Below, one piece after another: positions 11,801-24,761 of a stretch of DNA of 64,000 bases. The translations under genes were made by a program, and so were the position numbers. This stretch comes from Nymphaea colorata (taxonomy: Eukaryota > Streptophyta > Magnoliopsida > Nymphaeales > Nymphaeaceae). Under the pieces are notes generated by a model. The model was not told the origin of the DNA. It saw nothing but the letters and a program-made list of their open reading frames with translations, and did no database searches. The DNA is taken from the NCBI RefSeq assembly GCF_008831285.2, contig NC_045149.1, positions 17,809,035-17,873,034 of the forward strand. The letters run 5' to 3'. How positions within the stretch are numbered: the stretch's first letter is position 1; each line of letters opens with the position of its first letter.

Positions 11801-14800
11801 CACGACAAAGCATATAATCCAGACTGACTTTGCATGTCCCCATTGACCAACATGCACCCTACCTGTCCCCATCTCCCCTGTAGTTGCTTTTCTGAACCTA
11901 TTCTCGTATCTTAAATTCGCCCAAGAATCACACTTGTGCATCACTTCTTCAACTATATCACGGTCATTTTCAAATTAGATATATACTCAAGTTGAAGTCT
12001 CACTAGAATATGATCTAAATCTACAATATTATGGGCATTTTTTTCCTTCGTAAATCCAATAGTCTGGATTCTTAAAATTCTAATTTTCAGAACAAGAACA
12101 CCTTTAGCAAGCATGTTTGTAAGAAGAGGATGTCAGATCCACTCAAGAATGCGATTTTGCAGATGGACTTAGAGCTGGCAACGTATAATCCCCGGCCTGT
12201 GTGCGTACATGGAGTGATGAATCTGCGTTCTTTTGGTTGCCCCACTTTGATATGCAATATTAGTTTCTCACATGCATACTAAGCAACAATCTTTGTACAA
12301 GATTTTGCTCTATGCAGTGGGGGCTCAACCCATTTGTCTTGTTTCTATGAACCAGTTGGAAATGGATGCAACCGTTTGGTGCCGGGCTTGTAATCGATTG
12401 GATTGATGAAATAATTCAGATTTCGCTTTCTTTAATTTCGTTCACTTTTCTTTCTTCTTCCTTGTCCAGATGGCCGACGTATATCCTCATCAAGTTGGAA
12501 GAAGGATCAATTAATTCTCTAATACGTTAATGAAAGCGCTCGTGCATTGTTTCATATCGTCTCCGTTTTCTTGCTGCAAGTTTCTTATTCGCCTTCATGG
12601 CTACCCACTGTCACTACTTCAGACTACCATCATCGCAAAACTTCTAATCAGTTAACTCGTTCATCCAATTGCAGACCGAAACAAAGAAAAATTAAGAGAA
12701 ACTCATTGATGTCAACATCTAAGTATGAAGAATGAAGACTCGAGATTAGGTCTTATCTCCGTCATTTTATTTGTACTGCGTGAGCTTAATTTTCTTTGAT
12801 GTTGTCCCCTTCGGCTCATTCACAATTGGAAAAAGAAAATTTAACAAGGTTGACTTGCACAGGAGGTAGAAAGACACATGGCAAACCTCTATGGAAGTGC
12901 ATTATGGAATCGCCGCCATGAGTCCGCAGCCTTAGGTGTGAACGGAATTGTTGAAATTTTGATCGTAGTTACTGAAAACTTCTATATAGTTGAACGGAAA
13001 ACTGACACCCCTATATATAAGCAAGTTCCCGGGCCGGAGGGCTTAGAACTTGAGAGATGGAAGCTTGAGGAAACATAACTGTATGTAAGTTTCCTTGTGA
13101 GCAGATGATCAGTGTGGTTACAGAATGTGAAAGGCGCGCCGAAATGATCTGTTTTCGCTTCTTAGTCGATTTTCCCGTTTTTTGATTGTTTTTCCATACT
13201 CAATATCAATAAACATGCCATTCAAGCTACCATATTTATATGCTTTGGTCTTAAAATTTTTCACCTTGTTTTGCCTTTTACTCATTTTTGTGTTCTTTAT
13301 CATTTGTTTGCGTCCTTTAATTTTGTATTTGATTGTTCTAACTTAAATGTTAGAGGTTCCCAAGAAGGATCATGTTGTCGCCTTCTATATATCTTCAAAG
13401 ACCTCAGTTCAAGGGAATGGGTAGATAACCTTTTACTTTTCGACCCCAAGAGCATCATGCATGGTTTCAGTTGAGAAAATATGGTGTAGAGACGGGCCGA
13501 GAACCATTAGTCCCTTTTTCTCCTATTTGGTATATGCACTGCACTGCAATTGCAGTGTTGTTAAAATCGGGATGAATTCTATCAAATATTGGGAAATCAA
13601 ATGGATTCACGGGTCGTCATAAGAGTTCTACATGTCACACATTGTTTCTTGTTGTATTATATTGTAAATACTTTAACGTCTTTGTAATTATTGTACATAT
13701 ACAGTTTACTTTAAAAAATAATGTTTTTGCTGATTCACAGCCGATACAGAATCAGCAAACCTCTCATTTCTAACCGGTTTCCGATTTTCAAAACGCGGAT
13801 ATAGTAAGAGTTGATACAATACAATTAACAGCGAAGTAGATCTAGAATCGGAGAGCAGATCTGCCTCTCGACCACAATCCGGACAGCGGGTCCCTCTGTC
13901 AAAGTTTTGGCCCCATTTTTTAACCATTCATTATGTGTTTCCCTAATTGCTATTTGTCTATTGCATTAGTAACTACAAGACATGGTAAGATAGAGGCTGT
14001 CCTATGGCCATCACAAGCGGCACGTATCCAGATCAAATTTAATTATCCAGATCCAAAAAGTAACAAGGGTTCCGCTTCAAATGGTCCGAACATCTATGCG
14101 TGTGGTTCATTGGCAGCGCTATCAACTACGAGATAATTTATTTAGCGATCTGCTTCGAGTTAATTAACTAGCCAAAGACTGAATCGGACATAACAATTTT
14201 CCGGGTCATTTTCGGCTGGATAAGCATTTCGCATCTGATCTATAAATCCACTCCGACATTTGGTAGTCAATCAAGAAATTGGAGTTGGTATTGGATCGAA
14301 GTTCAGAACTTGTGATCGGATTTTCTGCATGGTACATACATACAAGTCATGGTTAACAATATTGGACAGAAACCCAAACCCTCCAGGTCCGTGGCCTGTG
14401 ACTCCTATGTGTTCAAGACGTCAAGGTCCGGACCAACTGTGTGTGCTCATCCAGATTAGAACTTGGATCAAACCTAGCTAGACAACCAAACAGAATTGAT
14501 CCAATCCGTATTAGCTTCCTTGTATCCAAACCTAATGCATACATCCCTTCATCCATCCTTATCCATTATCCACGGTTCATGTGAGAGTTTTCTGACATGA
14601 GAAGGCAGAGGGCAAAGATGAACTACAAATTAACATCTTGCGTGGGACATGGCCATATACTGAAATAAATCATGATCGTCTGATAAAGAGCTTCATGGTA
14701 ACTGATCTATATATAGGGAGGGACTCTAAGGAATGGTGGTAGAGAGGGTGTTACTCTGCGCCATTTTTTTTGCCTCTGTTCCTCCAGTTACTTCACCAAC

Positions 14801-15000
14801 AAGAGTGGTTCCTCTAATCCTTGCATAGATCCACCTCTCCCAAAGTGGCAAAAAGGGGTGTGCGTGTGTGTGTATGTGCTGAAAATTGGGTGGGTGGAGC
14901 ACAATCTGCGGCTAAGCATGTTTACTTTAGGTAAGCTAGGTAGCATGAAAACCAAGAACTCACACCTGCACGACTCACCCACACCTAGTATCTGTTCCTT
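7750..15000. other. Long gene-free interval between PKS2 and PKS3, left part
   Basis: About 7 kb of AT-rich DNA. Frames are short, none resembles a known protein, and no RNA gene was recognised. It contains a CT microsatellite (8851-8885) and scattered low-complexity runs. Undetected diverged transposon remnants are likely. Confidence 0.4.
8851..8885 (+). repeat. (CT)n microsatellite
   Basis: Uninterrupted run of about 17 CT dinucleotides. Confidence 0.95.
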
Positions 15001-15003
15001 TAA

Positions 15004-15182
15004 AGGATTGTTTGGCATTAGGGATACTATATGAGTGTGTCATGAATCCGACCCAAAGATTGGACAGATTCATAGAACACTAAAACTAGTATTCCATGAA
15101 TATGCAGAATTTTTGGGACAGTATTTTATGAATCTGCCGAATCTTTGGGCAGATTCGTGAAACATTGATGCCAAACAACCCT
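15004..15182. mobile_element. Tourist-like (PIF/Harbinger) MITE, 179 bp
   Basis: The terminal inverted repeats AGGATTGTTTGGCAT and, at the other end, the reverse complement of AGGGTTGTTTGGCAT enclose a stretch that can fold on itself; the interior also repeats forms of CAGATTCATGAA in both orientations. It is flanked by the direct repeat TAA (15001-15003 and 15183-15185). TIRs containing TGTTTGG with a TAA/TTA target duplication are typical of Tourist elements. It carries no coding capacity. Confidence 0.78.
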
Positions 15183-18031
15183 TAAGGATTCACCAGCAGT
15201 TCATATATGCTCATTTGAGTTCATATAGGCTTGTTGACATATATTTTGAGTTCTTTTTGGAAGTAGAATGAAAAATATAGCCCACCACCATCATAAGATC
15301 AAGCAGGGTAAAACCCAACAGATCCTTCTTTATCCCAAGAGCTGCACCGATTTGACTCGCACACTATTATATATAAGTACTTATCTATTTTTCATGTTAA
15401 TTATGTGAAGACCATGTAGTGTTGTACATGTAAACTTTTAGGGCATAATGCGCACATGCATATTCTTGTTGGCTTATTGTGAATTCACAAACCTTCTTTC
15501 TCTTAATGGATAGGTGAAATGGCAGAATGGCTTGACATAGCAGTGTAGGCAAGCATGAATGCACTTTGAGCATAATGTGTATAAATTAATTACTAGATTA
15601 TTGCTTAGCTAAATGAGCCTAAAGTCCATCTTGGGGTGGTGCATGCTAGCAAAGGAGGTCACATGCCTGCGATGCTAACAGAAGCTTCCTGGTAAGATAG
15701 TTGCGACCATTGTTTGTGCGTGTTGCAGGTATTGAACATGTAGAGTGCGGCTTTCACATATCAGCTGATCTCAGGAATACTACAAAGATAAGCGTACTCA
15801 GATGAGAGTAGTATTAGAACAAATAACCTTCTAAATACTCGTGTAATGTTCCTTTTTCATCTCATGTTGCACCCCTTCTTTCATAAAATGTGTATACATG
15901 TATAGGTGGTTATATATCGTTCCGCGGTTCAGACTACATTGCCATTTGTATTGAGTTAGTGTGACTTGCATACAATATATGCAATTATCTTCTTTGTTGA
16001 CAAGAGAGTGTATATGTCTAGGGGTTATTGTAGATTACATTGAGCGAGACTCATATATAGTTACTAAAAGATATGTTCTCTCTTTTACATAAATTTATTT
16101 GCCCTGGAACTTCTGTTTTCCATTATTGTCAGAGCGGCATCTCTTGCTCTAACCTACTTAACAATATTTTTCAAGATGAATTGCTTCTCTGCTTTCACTG
16201 CAAGTACCAACTTCCACATCTTCTTGATTCACCTGTAACTTTATGCCAAAAGCTCGACAGTATTGCAAGTTTGCAACCTAATGGTCAAGTTTTTTTTTTT
16301 TTTTGTTATTTTTTTAGGGAAATGCAAGTGTATGTTTCCATGTCACCCGTGCAAATGGGGATCTGTCTTTCACTGTTTTCGCAGAAGGGTATTTTTGTCT
16401 TTTTACAAAAAATCAATTCTTGAATCTTGCTGTTTATAGAGGGGGTCTTCTTTTTTACCATCAATATTTTTTTATTATTTTCGGCCGCTAACACATTGTC
16501 TCATGTTAAGCCTAACATATACCCTGCTCAGATGAAAAGCTGTAAATCACAGTTGAAATGTTATAACCTACTTGTTCCCGACCAGTAAAGCGATGAGAGG
16601 ATATTGACACCATGAACAAAGATCATCAATCAGGAGAATGACAAAGTTGGAACTTGATTCAAGGTCTTCAACTTATAGAACTCCTCCTCATACCATCTCT
16701 TCAGTACCCAAAATATATGTTTAGTTCCATATATACAACAAAATTTATTCTTTTGGAAAAATAATATGTGCAGCAATATTAGCAAAGAAGGGACATACTG
16801 GACCCAGATTGTTAATTTCGACAACAATACGGGTGCAGGTCTTCGGTTTTAATAGAAGTAAATTTGTATTCTTATAGTTCGATCCCGATCCATATGCAAC
16901 CGAAGTAAATCCTTGATCACTTCATTTTTAGGATCGCCAATCTGGGTCCCCATATTCTATGAGTGGTCGGGGGTATTTTGGTCATTTTCATTTTTTTACA
17001 AGAACTACTCCTTTTCATCTAAGGGGGACATTTGCATAATTTCAACCCCTTAACATGCAGCACCGTGTTAGGATCCGAACATGCGAACTCCTCCGGCCTC
17101 AGATTGGCCTCTTTTAGAAAAGAAAATGAGAACAAAGTCTTGTTTGAAAAACTAGATATGATATTCACATGGTATGCAATTGACTAGACATTAATTATGG
17201 TGCTTACGTTTACTGGGGACCGGCAGGCCTATAGTGAGTTGTGTGCCTAGGTGAATAGCAACGAACTGTTTCATAATTCAACCTGTCTGCTGATTAATGG
17301 AACAGTTTTTTTTACTGTTCCCACTGCCAAACGGCCTTTAGAAATAACTAAGATGCTTCAAAGAGGTTCATCTATAGGGTCTTTAGTGGTAATCCTCCGA
17401 AAAAACTAGTTTCTCAATGAAGTTATCCGACTTTATGTTTATAAGACTAATCTGGTGCACGCTAGTTTCAGTACTCTGGTCTATTAGTTGCTGTGTTTTG
17501 GTGCCTCTTGTTTCGTCTAATTCAATATTATAACTCATGTTGTTGAGTTTTACTGACTTGGTAGGCTGGGTACTTCATATTTCTTTATGTGGTCTTTTAT
17601 GTGGTCTCATGAAAGGATTGCCAAATGAGACAACGGGCTCGGTAGGAGCTTCCACTCTTTTATAATGATAGTAAGATGAAATACTTCTCTGGACTACTTG
17701 ATTTGATGGACAGTCTTAGTTCAAGCCCCATGGTTGTCAATCCTCCGTACAAGGTCATCCTAGCTGCCATATTAGCATTACGGTTTTACGTCACCCAGCA
17801 AGCAACAAAGTTTCCAGACCCGGGTGCAGTTTCCCATGTAACAAACAAAACGAAACACAAAGAGAAAAGTATATCTAAAGAGAGTTACCACCTTCAATAG
17901 TAGCAAACTATTCAATGAGGCAGTTGATGAAAGTCAGGTTTGCTTGCAACATGGGCCCTTCTTGTTATTTAAAATGAATCAGGTGACATGTCAAATCACC
18001 AATCCTACCAGTCGATCGATCGACCAATGAA

Positions 18032-18245
18032 TCTCCACTAAGCACCAAATATATATGCATTGGATTCATGTAAGTGGATTTCAGATCTTAATTAAAAATC
18101 TCGATGTGTCTCTGCTTAGCGCCAAGTACGAACTGGATGGACATAAGTGTGTCTCGGACCTTAAGCTCAATTCGTTTCTGCTTAGCGCCAACCATGACTT
18201 GGATTCACATAATTGTGTTTTAGATTTTAGAGGCAGCAAGCAGGA
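18032..18245 (+). repeat. Three imperfect tandem units of 66-79 bp
   Basis: Units begin at about 18032, 18111 and 18177. Units 2 and 3 share the opening TCTGCTTAGCGCCAA and the core TGGATNNACATAA; unit 1 is more diverged. The last two units stay in one open frame, giving a repeated LLSA-x3-DLDSH-like peptide, but no known protein matches. Confidence 0.65.
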
Positions 18246-20228
18246 AAGGATCAATAATCTAATGTACACAAATGTTTCAAAAGCTTGATCATGAGGGCAC
18301 TATCAATTATTCAAACCTTTTACTAACTTTATAATGCACAATTATTGCCAACTTAGGGTCCGCGCTATCATTCAAGTTAGTGTTTCCCTAAAAGGACATG
18401 TAGACAACTATTTTTGTTTGGTGCATGGCTCCAATTAAGTGGGATCTCCCCGAAAACTGTTGGCGTTTTCTGGTGCTCTTGACCGTCTTTTTGTGCATCA
18501 CCACCATTCGTAAGTCATGTGGCTTTAGGGCCCAATGCCCATTGCTCATGCCAAATTATGTGGGGACTAATTGGAAGTCCTTGTGTGAATCATTCTTCTC
18601 TTGAATCAAAAGGGAAGGATGCCAAAGCTTGTAATAAAGAGGGGGCTTGCTATGTCCCTTTCATAATACTCATCCGTGCCCATACATTCAATATTGATCG
18701 AGTTATTTTCTCTAGAAGTTGGCTTAATCAACATATCATAATCAAATGTGGAAATTATACTGAGTTGGTAAAGCTCAAGCTGAAATCCTCCGGCCATTTT
18801 GAGCTTCATTCAATTATGACTGCATGATACATTGCATTGAGTAGTGTATTGTGAGAAACCTTTCTTGTCCAAACCCCAATGGAGAAATCCACAACTCTAT
18901 TATATATATATATATGTTCACTGAAGATGGGTGTATTCAGATCACCGGAATGATCAGGGCTAAATAACAAGCGCGAGAAAATGGGGGCTATATATACCAC
19001 GAAGCCTGTTATGGATGTTTTTTCTTTTTTATCTCAAAAGTTGTGCCCAGATGAAAACTGATGTATTGTTTGAATAAATGATATGGATTTAGACTTGTCA
19101 TAATCCAATTGGCCGACAAACTCAAACTTATGCAATCTCCAATGATCGCATAAGGACGATGTGGCTGCATAATGTTGACATAAAAGACGGCAGACGACAC
19201 CTTCAATTACGTGAAGGCATGATTTAGAGGTTGACCAAAGTAGAATTACGTAAGGGCAGATCTAATTCAATTGTTGCAGAATGATCAACAGATGAACTCC
19301 ATTTTGTAAAGTTTTCAATATTAGTATTACACTGATATTAACTTTGGATGATGAATTCGAGGAGTGTTTCATTCTAGCTACCCTCACCCCTTCCTCTCCC
19401 GTCCTTGAGGTTTAAGGGTCTTTGTTGCGCTTCAGCTCATGCATGACTTTCTTTTTTTTGGAGCAAGGGGAGAGCATCCATGCAACTCGAACTAAGGACC
19501 GACCACATACCAGCCACTGGCCTGAGTAGATCGTGCCACTGACACTCAGTATTGTACTGGCATTAACTGGCTAAGAAACACGACTGAAACAGGAAGGTAA
19601 TTAAATATTAAAAGAACCTATGAAGTTACGATTACACACGTGAAGAAAGGATGATAACTAAAGATGCGCCTATTTGTTTTTATTGTTAAACACAGACCTG
19701 GGTTTTTTAATTCATAATGAATAAATTAAAAACATACATGCATTCATTTCTACCAGGAAGCTGTTTATTTAGAAACTCTTCTTTTAACGCTTAAAGAAAG
19801 TGCACAAGAAACAGATTCAGTTTCGCAAATACAACTAAGTTTTCGATGGCACAACATTTTGCCATACTTGCAATAAAATTTTTAACTAATTTTAATAATA
19901 ACAAAATAAGCATTTGAATGCAGTTGACCATGAATTGAAAATGTCACTTGATATGGTTAAAAAGCTAGTGCAACTTAACTAGAACAAGATTTGCTTATAC
20001 TAAGGGTTACCTCTTGTATCTCGTTAAGCCAACACAAATTTGTGGTAGTGTTTAATAGACGAACAAAAAGGTATAGGTGGTGTTTTAACAATATTAATTG
20101 ACCAACGATATAGTTTATAGTGTTGGCACTTGATCAATGTCCCATTCCTTGTTCCTCAACCACCATGTCCAATTGAACAATAGATGAAGCGCAACTAATT
20201 ACTTGAGATGCATATATATGAGATCCAT

Positions 20229-20250
20229 CTCTCTCTCTCTCTCTCTCTCT
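20229..20250 (+). repeat. (CT)n microsatellite
   Basis: Run of about 11 CT dinucleotides. Confidence 0.9.
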
Positions 20251-20755
20251 AGATCTATACAGAGTATCGAAGCATGGGCCGGTGAACCATTAATTAATGG
20301 GCTTGTTTGTTCTCCCGTGGACTGGATACTCAAGTCCTCCAAAGGAAGGGGAGTAGATAGAAGTCATGAACTGGAAGGCAGGAGATGGTTGGTGCGGTTG
20401 GGAATGAAGAAGGGGGAAGGGAAACACGAGGTGGAGAAACCTCACTACAAAAAACTGAGGAATCACTGACGGCCAGAAAATGTTGGTAAAACACATGCGT
20501 TGATGAAGGTTTTTCCAATGTCTGTTTTGATTGTCTTGAGGAAGGGGCATATTTCTTGGATCGCGAGAAAAGGAGAAGCTGGTTATATGCATCTCTCTGG
20601 TACAGAAAAAATTATGCACTAATGAGCAAAATGCTCCTGATCGTTTACATAAGGACAAACAAAGGTAATGAAAAAAATTTAAAAACCAGAAAAGGAAATG
20701 CCCCATTCCCTCCTTTGTATTTTTGGGTGCATATCTACTTCATGTATTAGGGTTA

Positions 20756-20932
20756 GTTGGAGGCAGAGCCAAGGGGATGGGGAGGGGCCTTGCCCCCTTT
20801 TCAAAATTTCAAAGAAACATCATTTAGCTCTATATAAAAATTTTGAAAAATTATACTTCGGCCCTTATTAAACTTTTGAAAGTATAGTTGGATCTCCCTA
20901 ACAAAACATTTCTAGCTCCACATCTAACCAAG
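20756..20932. mobile_element. Decayed hAT-like MITE remnant
   Basis: The stretch opens with GGAGGCAGAGCCAAGGGG and closes with TTCTAGCTCCACATC, a poor inverted pair resembling the GGCGGAGCC / GGCTCCRCC ends of the elements at 25304-26757 and 53864-54037. The interior has the same AAAATTTTGAAAA character. No target duplication could be fixed. Confidence 0.4.
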
Positions 20933-21962
20933 ATGGTGGTTCCCACAAAAGACGATCCCATCAATGTGTACATGACCCGCTGTGTTAAGGAACATACTGT
21001 TGCCATTGCACATGGTGCGGTCACTATAAATGGTGTGCAGGTGTGCTAAACATGGCGTGGTTACTACAAATGGTTGAAATGGGTTATGCACAATCTTATG
21101 CACCAAAAAAAAGTGTACACAAGAATGTGTAATTACCAAAATACCCTCATATTACAGATGCATGCAGAAAAAAAGAATGGTTGTTGAGAGGTAGTTACAT
21201 GCATCAGGGTGCACCGTGCAGAGGGTACATAATGCTCTTTTGATGGATGATGTGTTTTTTTTACAAACTTGGTTATATGCGTCATATTGATGCACAAATT
21301 TTTTGTGCCTGTTATGACAAAAATACTTTCAATTCACGCAGGAAAAAAAAAACTTTTTGTGAAAACAAAAAATGAAATGTAAAAACGACTAGAAAAAACA
21401 ATTCCATTTAGAAAATTACTCGAACGTTGCTCCACTTTTATTGTGTATATAGGTTGTGTGCACGTAACAGCGCATGCAACTCAATCCGATTTCCCTGACC
21501 CACTTCCAAAGTAGGTGTTATGCATTCAGACCTGACCTGAGCTTGTGTGTCCATCAACGTCCATAGTGGTTGGTGGATGATCCGAAAAGTTACAAGCTAG
21601 CACATAAATGTACAAACAACAATTTCTACCAATGAATAAGTCCATTGGAGGTTTCGAATTGCATCGGCCATTTAAATTAGTCGTTGGATGTGTATGCATG
21701 GTTGAATTTCGTGCATAAAGCTATTCTATAAAAATACTTTTGAAAGGATGAAATGACTTATTTTGTTATTGGGGAAATTTCAACAAAAAGGTTTTCTGTT
21801 TACTCATCTCCCTTTCTCTATCCAACCTCCCCTTTCTTTCTCCAATTGAAACAGAGAAAGGAAATGATGATTCTGAGATTTTGACACCTCGCTTTCTGAA
21901 GTTTAATTGAAGAAGAAGTGGGGTTCTATTCTCCTTTGTTCGATGCATGCTGCCAACAACAT

Positions 21963-21968
21963 CACGTG
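21963..21968 (+). promoter_or_regulatory. G-box CACGTG upstream of PKS3
   Basis: CACGTG about 52 bases upstream of the TATA box, conserved in position with PKS2. Confidence 0.55.
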
Positions 21969-22019
21969 GAGTTGTTCCCTACCGTCTTTTTGCTTTGCGG
22001 CAGCCCCCACTCCAATCTG

Positions 22020-22027
22020 TATAAAAA
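22020..22027 (+). promoter_or_regulatory. TATA box of PKS3
   Basis: TATAAAAA about 95 bases upstream of the PKS3 ATG, in a segment of about 340 bases that is recognisably homologous to the PKS2 promoter. Confidence 0.7.
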
Positions 22028-22121
22028 GGCACCGCCACCTTCATCCACCACCAACCTCAACCCTCCCTCCCCCTCTTCGCCGCTCCCTTATACACATCTC
22101 CGTCTCTAGATCTTCTACAAT

Positions 22122-23688
22122 ATGGGGAGCATCGCCGAACTCCCAAAGGCAGACAAGGCCTGCGGTGTGGCTACGGTGCTGGCCATCGGCACCGCGTCGC
22201 CGACGCACGTTGTCGACCAAAGCACCTACGCCGACAAGTACTTCAAGCTCACCGACTCCGAGCATATGATCGGCCTCAAGGACAAGTTCAAAAGACTCTG
22301 TAATTAATTTAACTCCACTTCCCACTTCCCCGACGGCGTTAGACCTTCTATATATAACTTACAATTGCCATGCACTTACATAGACATATGATGCTTCGAT
22401 TGGATTCGCACATTATTTGGACTAGTTTTACGCAAAGACATCGATCGCCCGGCTTGGTAGAAACCCACCCTGATGACCGACGCTTCGTTTACTTGATCCA
22501 AGAAACGAGAAAAGTAGAAAAAAGCGAAGCTGATGACGCATGCCATCTTTTAACTAAGGAAAATGGAATAACAGAGACACTGCAGGAACCGATAATAATG
22601 TTCTCAATTGGCGTTCTGCTATTACTTTCTTCTTTGTTTTTTTCTTCAGAGACATTTGACTCTGTGTGTGTGTGTGTGTATGTGCAGGTGAAAAATCGAT
22701 GATCAAGAAGAGGCACGTTTACATGAATGAAGAGATAGCGGAGAAGCACCCCAACGTTAGGGCCTACATGGCTCCCTCCCTGGATGCTCGTCACGACTTC
22801 ATCATCCCGGAAGTGCCCCGGCTGGGGAAGGAGGCCGCTGTGAAGGCCATCGCGGAGTGGGGGCAGCCCGCCTCCAACATCACCCACCTCATCTTTTGCG
22901 CCACTGGCGGTGTTGACCTTCCCGGCGCTGACTTCCATGTCTCCAGGATGCTGGGCTTGCAGCCCTCGGTCAAGCGTTACATGCTCTACCAGCAGGGCTG
23001 CTTTGCGGGAGGCACGGTGTTGCGGCTGGCGAAGGACCTAGCGGAGAACAACAAGGGTGCGAGGGTGCTCGTCATAAACTCCGAGCTCATAGCCCTGATC
23101 GCTTTCCGTGGACCCAGCCTGACCCACCTCGACAACTTGGTGGGTCAAGCCATGTTCGGCGATGGTGCTGCTGCGCTCATCGTGGGTGCTGACCCTGTCC
23201 CCACGCTCGAGAAACCCATCTTCGAGATCTCATGGACGGGGCAGACCATCCTGCCGGAGTGCAGCACTGCCATAAGGGCCCACCTGCGGGAGAGTGGAAT
23301 GACCTTCCACCTTCGGCCGGAGGTGCCAGCGCTGATAGCTGGCGGCCTGGACAAGATCCTGGCCGAGGCATTCGGCCCGCTAGGCATCTCCGACTGGAAC
23401 TCCATCTTCTGGGTACCGCACCCAGGTGGCCCTGCCATCTTGGACCAGGTGGAACAGACGCTGAGGCTGAAGGAAGAAAAGCTGAGCACCACAAGGGAGG
23501 TGCTCAACCAACATGGCAACATGTCTAGTGCCTCCGTGTTGTTCATCCTGGACGAGATGAGGAGGAAGTCGAAGAAGGAGGGGCTCGCCACCACTGGGGA
23601 AGGGCTTGACTACGGTGTCCTTTTCGGGTTTGGCCCCGGCATCACCGTTGAGACCGTCGTCCTACGCAGCATGCCAATCGACGCTTAG
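22122..23688 (+). CDS. CHS-like type III polyketide synthase with altered active site (PKS3)
   Basis: Exon 1 is 22122-22299 (MGSIAEL start) and exon 2 is 22688-23688, after a TGTGCAG acceptor. The 388-bp intron splits the Cys codon as T|GT. The product has 392 residues and differs from PKS2 at only a few positions. The catalytic Cys (QQGCFAGG), His (WVPHPGGP) and Asn (QHGNMSSA) and the GFGPG signature are present. It shares the clade-specific changes of PKS2: [19 protein letters not shown] with an extra residue, and AIRAHLRE. A cytosolic malonyl-CoA-dependent PKS is certain by family; starter and product are unknown. It lies in opposite orientation to PKS2, about 15 kb away, head to head. The promoter, intron and 3' flank are also related, so the whole transcription unit was copied. 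Confidence 0.91.
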
Positions 23689-24689
23689 CACTTAGCAGGA
23701 AGGTCTATATCTAAATATATGCAGCGTGCAGTTCAATAATCTGCCATTTCATATTCTTCCAAAGAAATACTGTCTTGACGAATCTATAGCTGTCTTTGAG
23801 TGTTCTTGCTGCTGTAAGCTTGGCTTCTTTCTTATGAATATCTCACATGGGTTTAGTTGGTCGTGTAACTCTTTCCTTTGTAGATAAGCTGGACAAAGGT
23901 GCACCGTTTGGTGCATCCTCATGAATGAATAAAATCTGGGTTTCATATTTTATGGACTGCGGCTCTTGTTTCCAAAGAAAGAATGCCCAATTGTTATTCT
24001 CCCATTGAACTTCAGTTTTTTATTAGATTAGAACGGAATATCAATTGTGCAAACAAAGTTAAACTGTCAACAACCATCCTTGCCTTCCTCCGGAACACAT
24101 TGCAATATATAGTATGGAGTTGTGAATGCTAAGTACAAATGACACAAGACAAATGGATGGTCAAATGAGACTTTTGAAATTTGTGGTTGTTTGTGTTATT
24201 GGATCATAAGAAGTTAACTGCATGACACTTGCAAGTTCTTACTTAGTCTGTAAATTAGAAAATGTTCTGCTCTTTTTGGAAAAAGGCTGTTGTTTTCAAT
24301 AAATATAGTAATGCTTTAACTCTTTGCCGGCATAAACAGATTTTGGGCCCAATAGGACATAATGTCCTGAAGTAGTTATTCGTGGCACATATAATAAGCT
24401 TTAAGACGTAATCTCCCCAAAATTCAGTCTTTACCAAAGTTGGGCATTACTTATGCTCTCCCATAAATGAGCATAGTATAAGTAGCAGTAACAACTATAT
24501 TTCCTTCATATTTCTTCATATTAACGAACTTGCTCTCATCACTAGTCTTGTGATTTGAGCGTATAGAATTAATCCCAAACAATCTAAAATTGATATTCTG
24601 CTCTTTCTTTACTAGATTTATATAAGAAAGCTTGCATCCTTCTACCAACTCTTGCATGGTCATTTCTTCTGCCTTGATCGAGTATAGAA

Positions 24690-24761
<72 letters not shown>

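Larger units (their letters stand above)
15186..21770. other. Long gene-free interval, right part
   Basis: No convincing exon. It includes a homopolymer-T stretch near 16290, imperfect tandem repeats at 18032-18245, a CT microsatellite at 20229-20250 and a decayed hAT-like remnant at about 20756-20932. Confidence 0.4.

Noticed and set aside
14740-15000. Possible microRNA precursor (GGGTGGGTGG and CACCCACACC arms)
   Set aside because: The arms pair poorly on inspection and no known plant miRNA sequence was seen; folding and small-RNA data would be needed.
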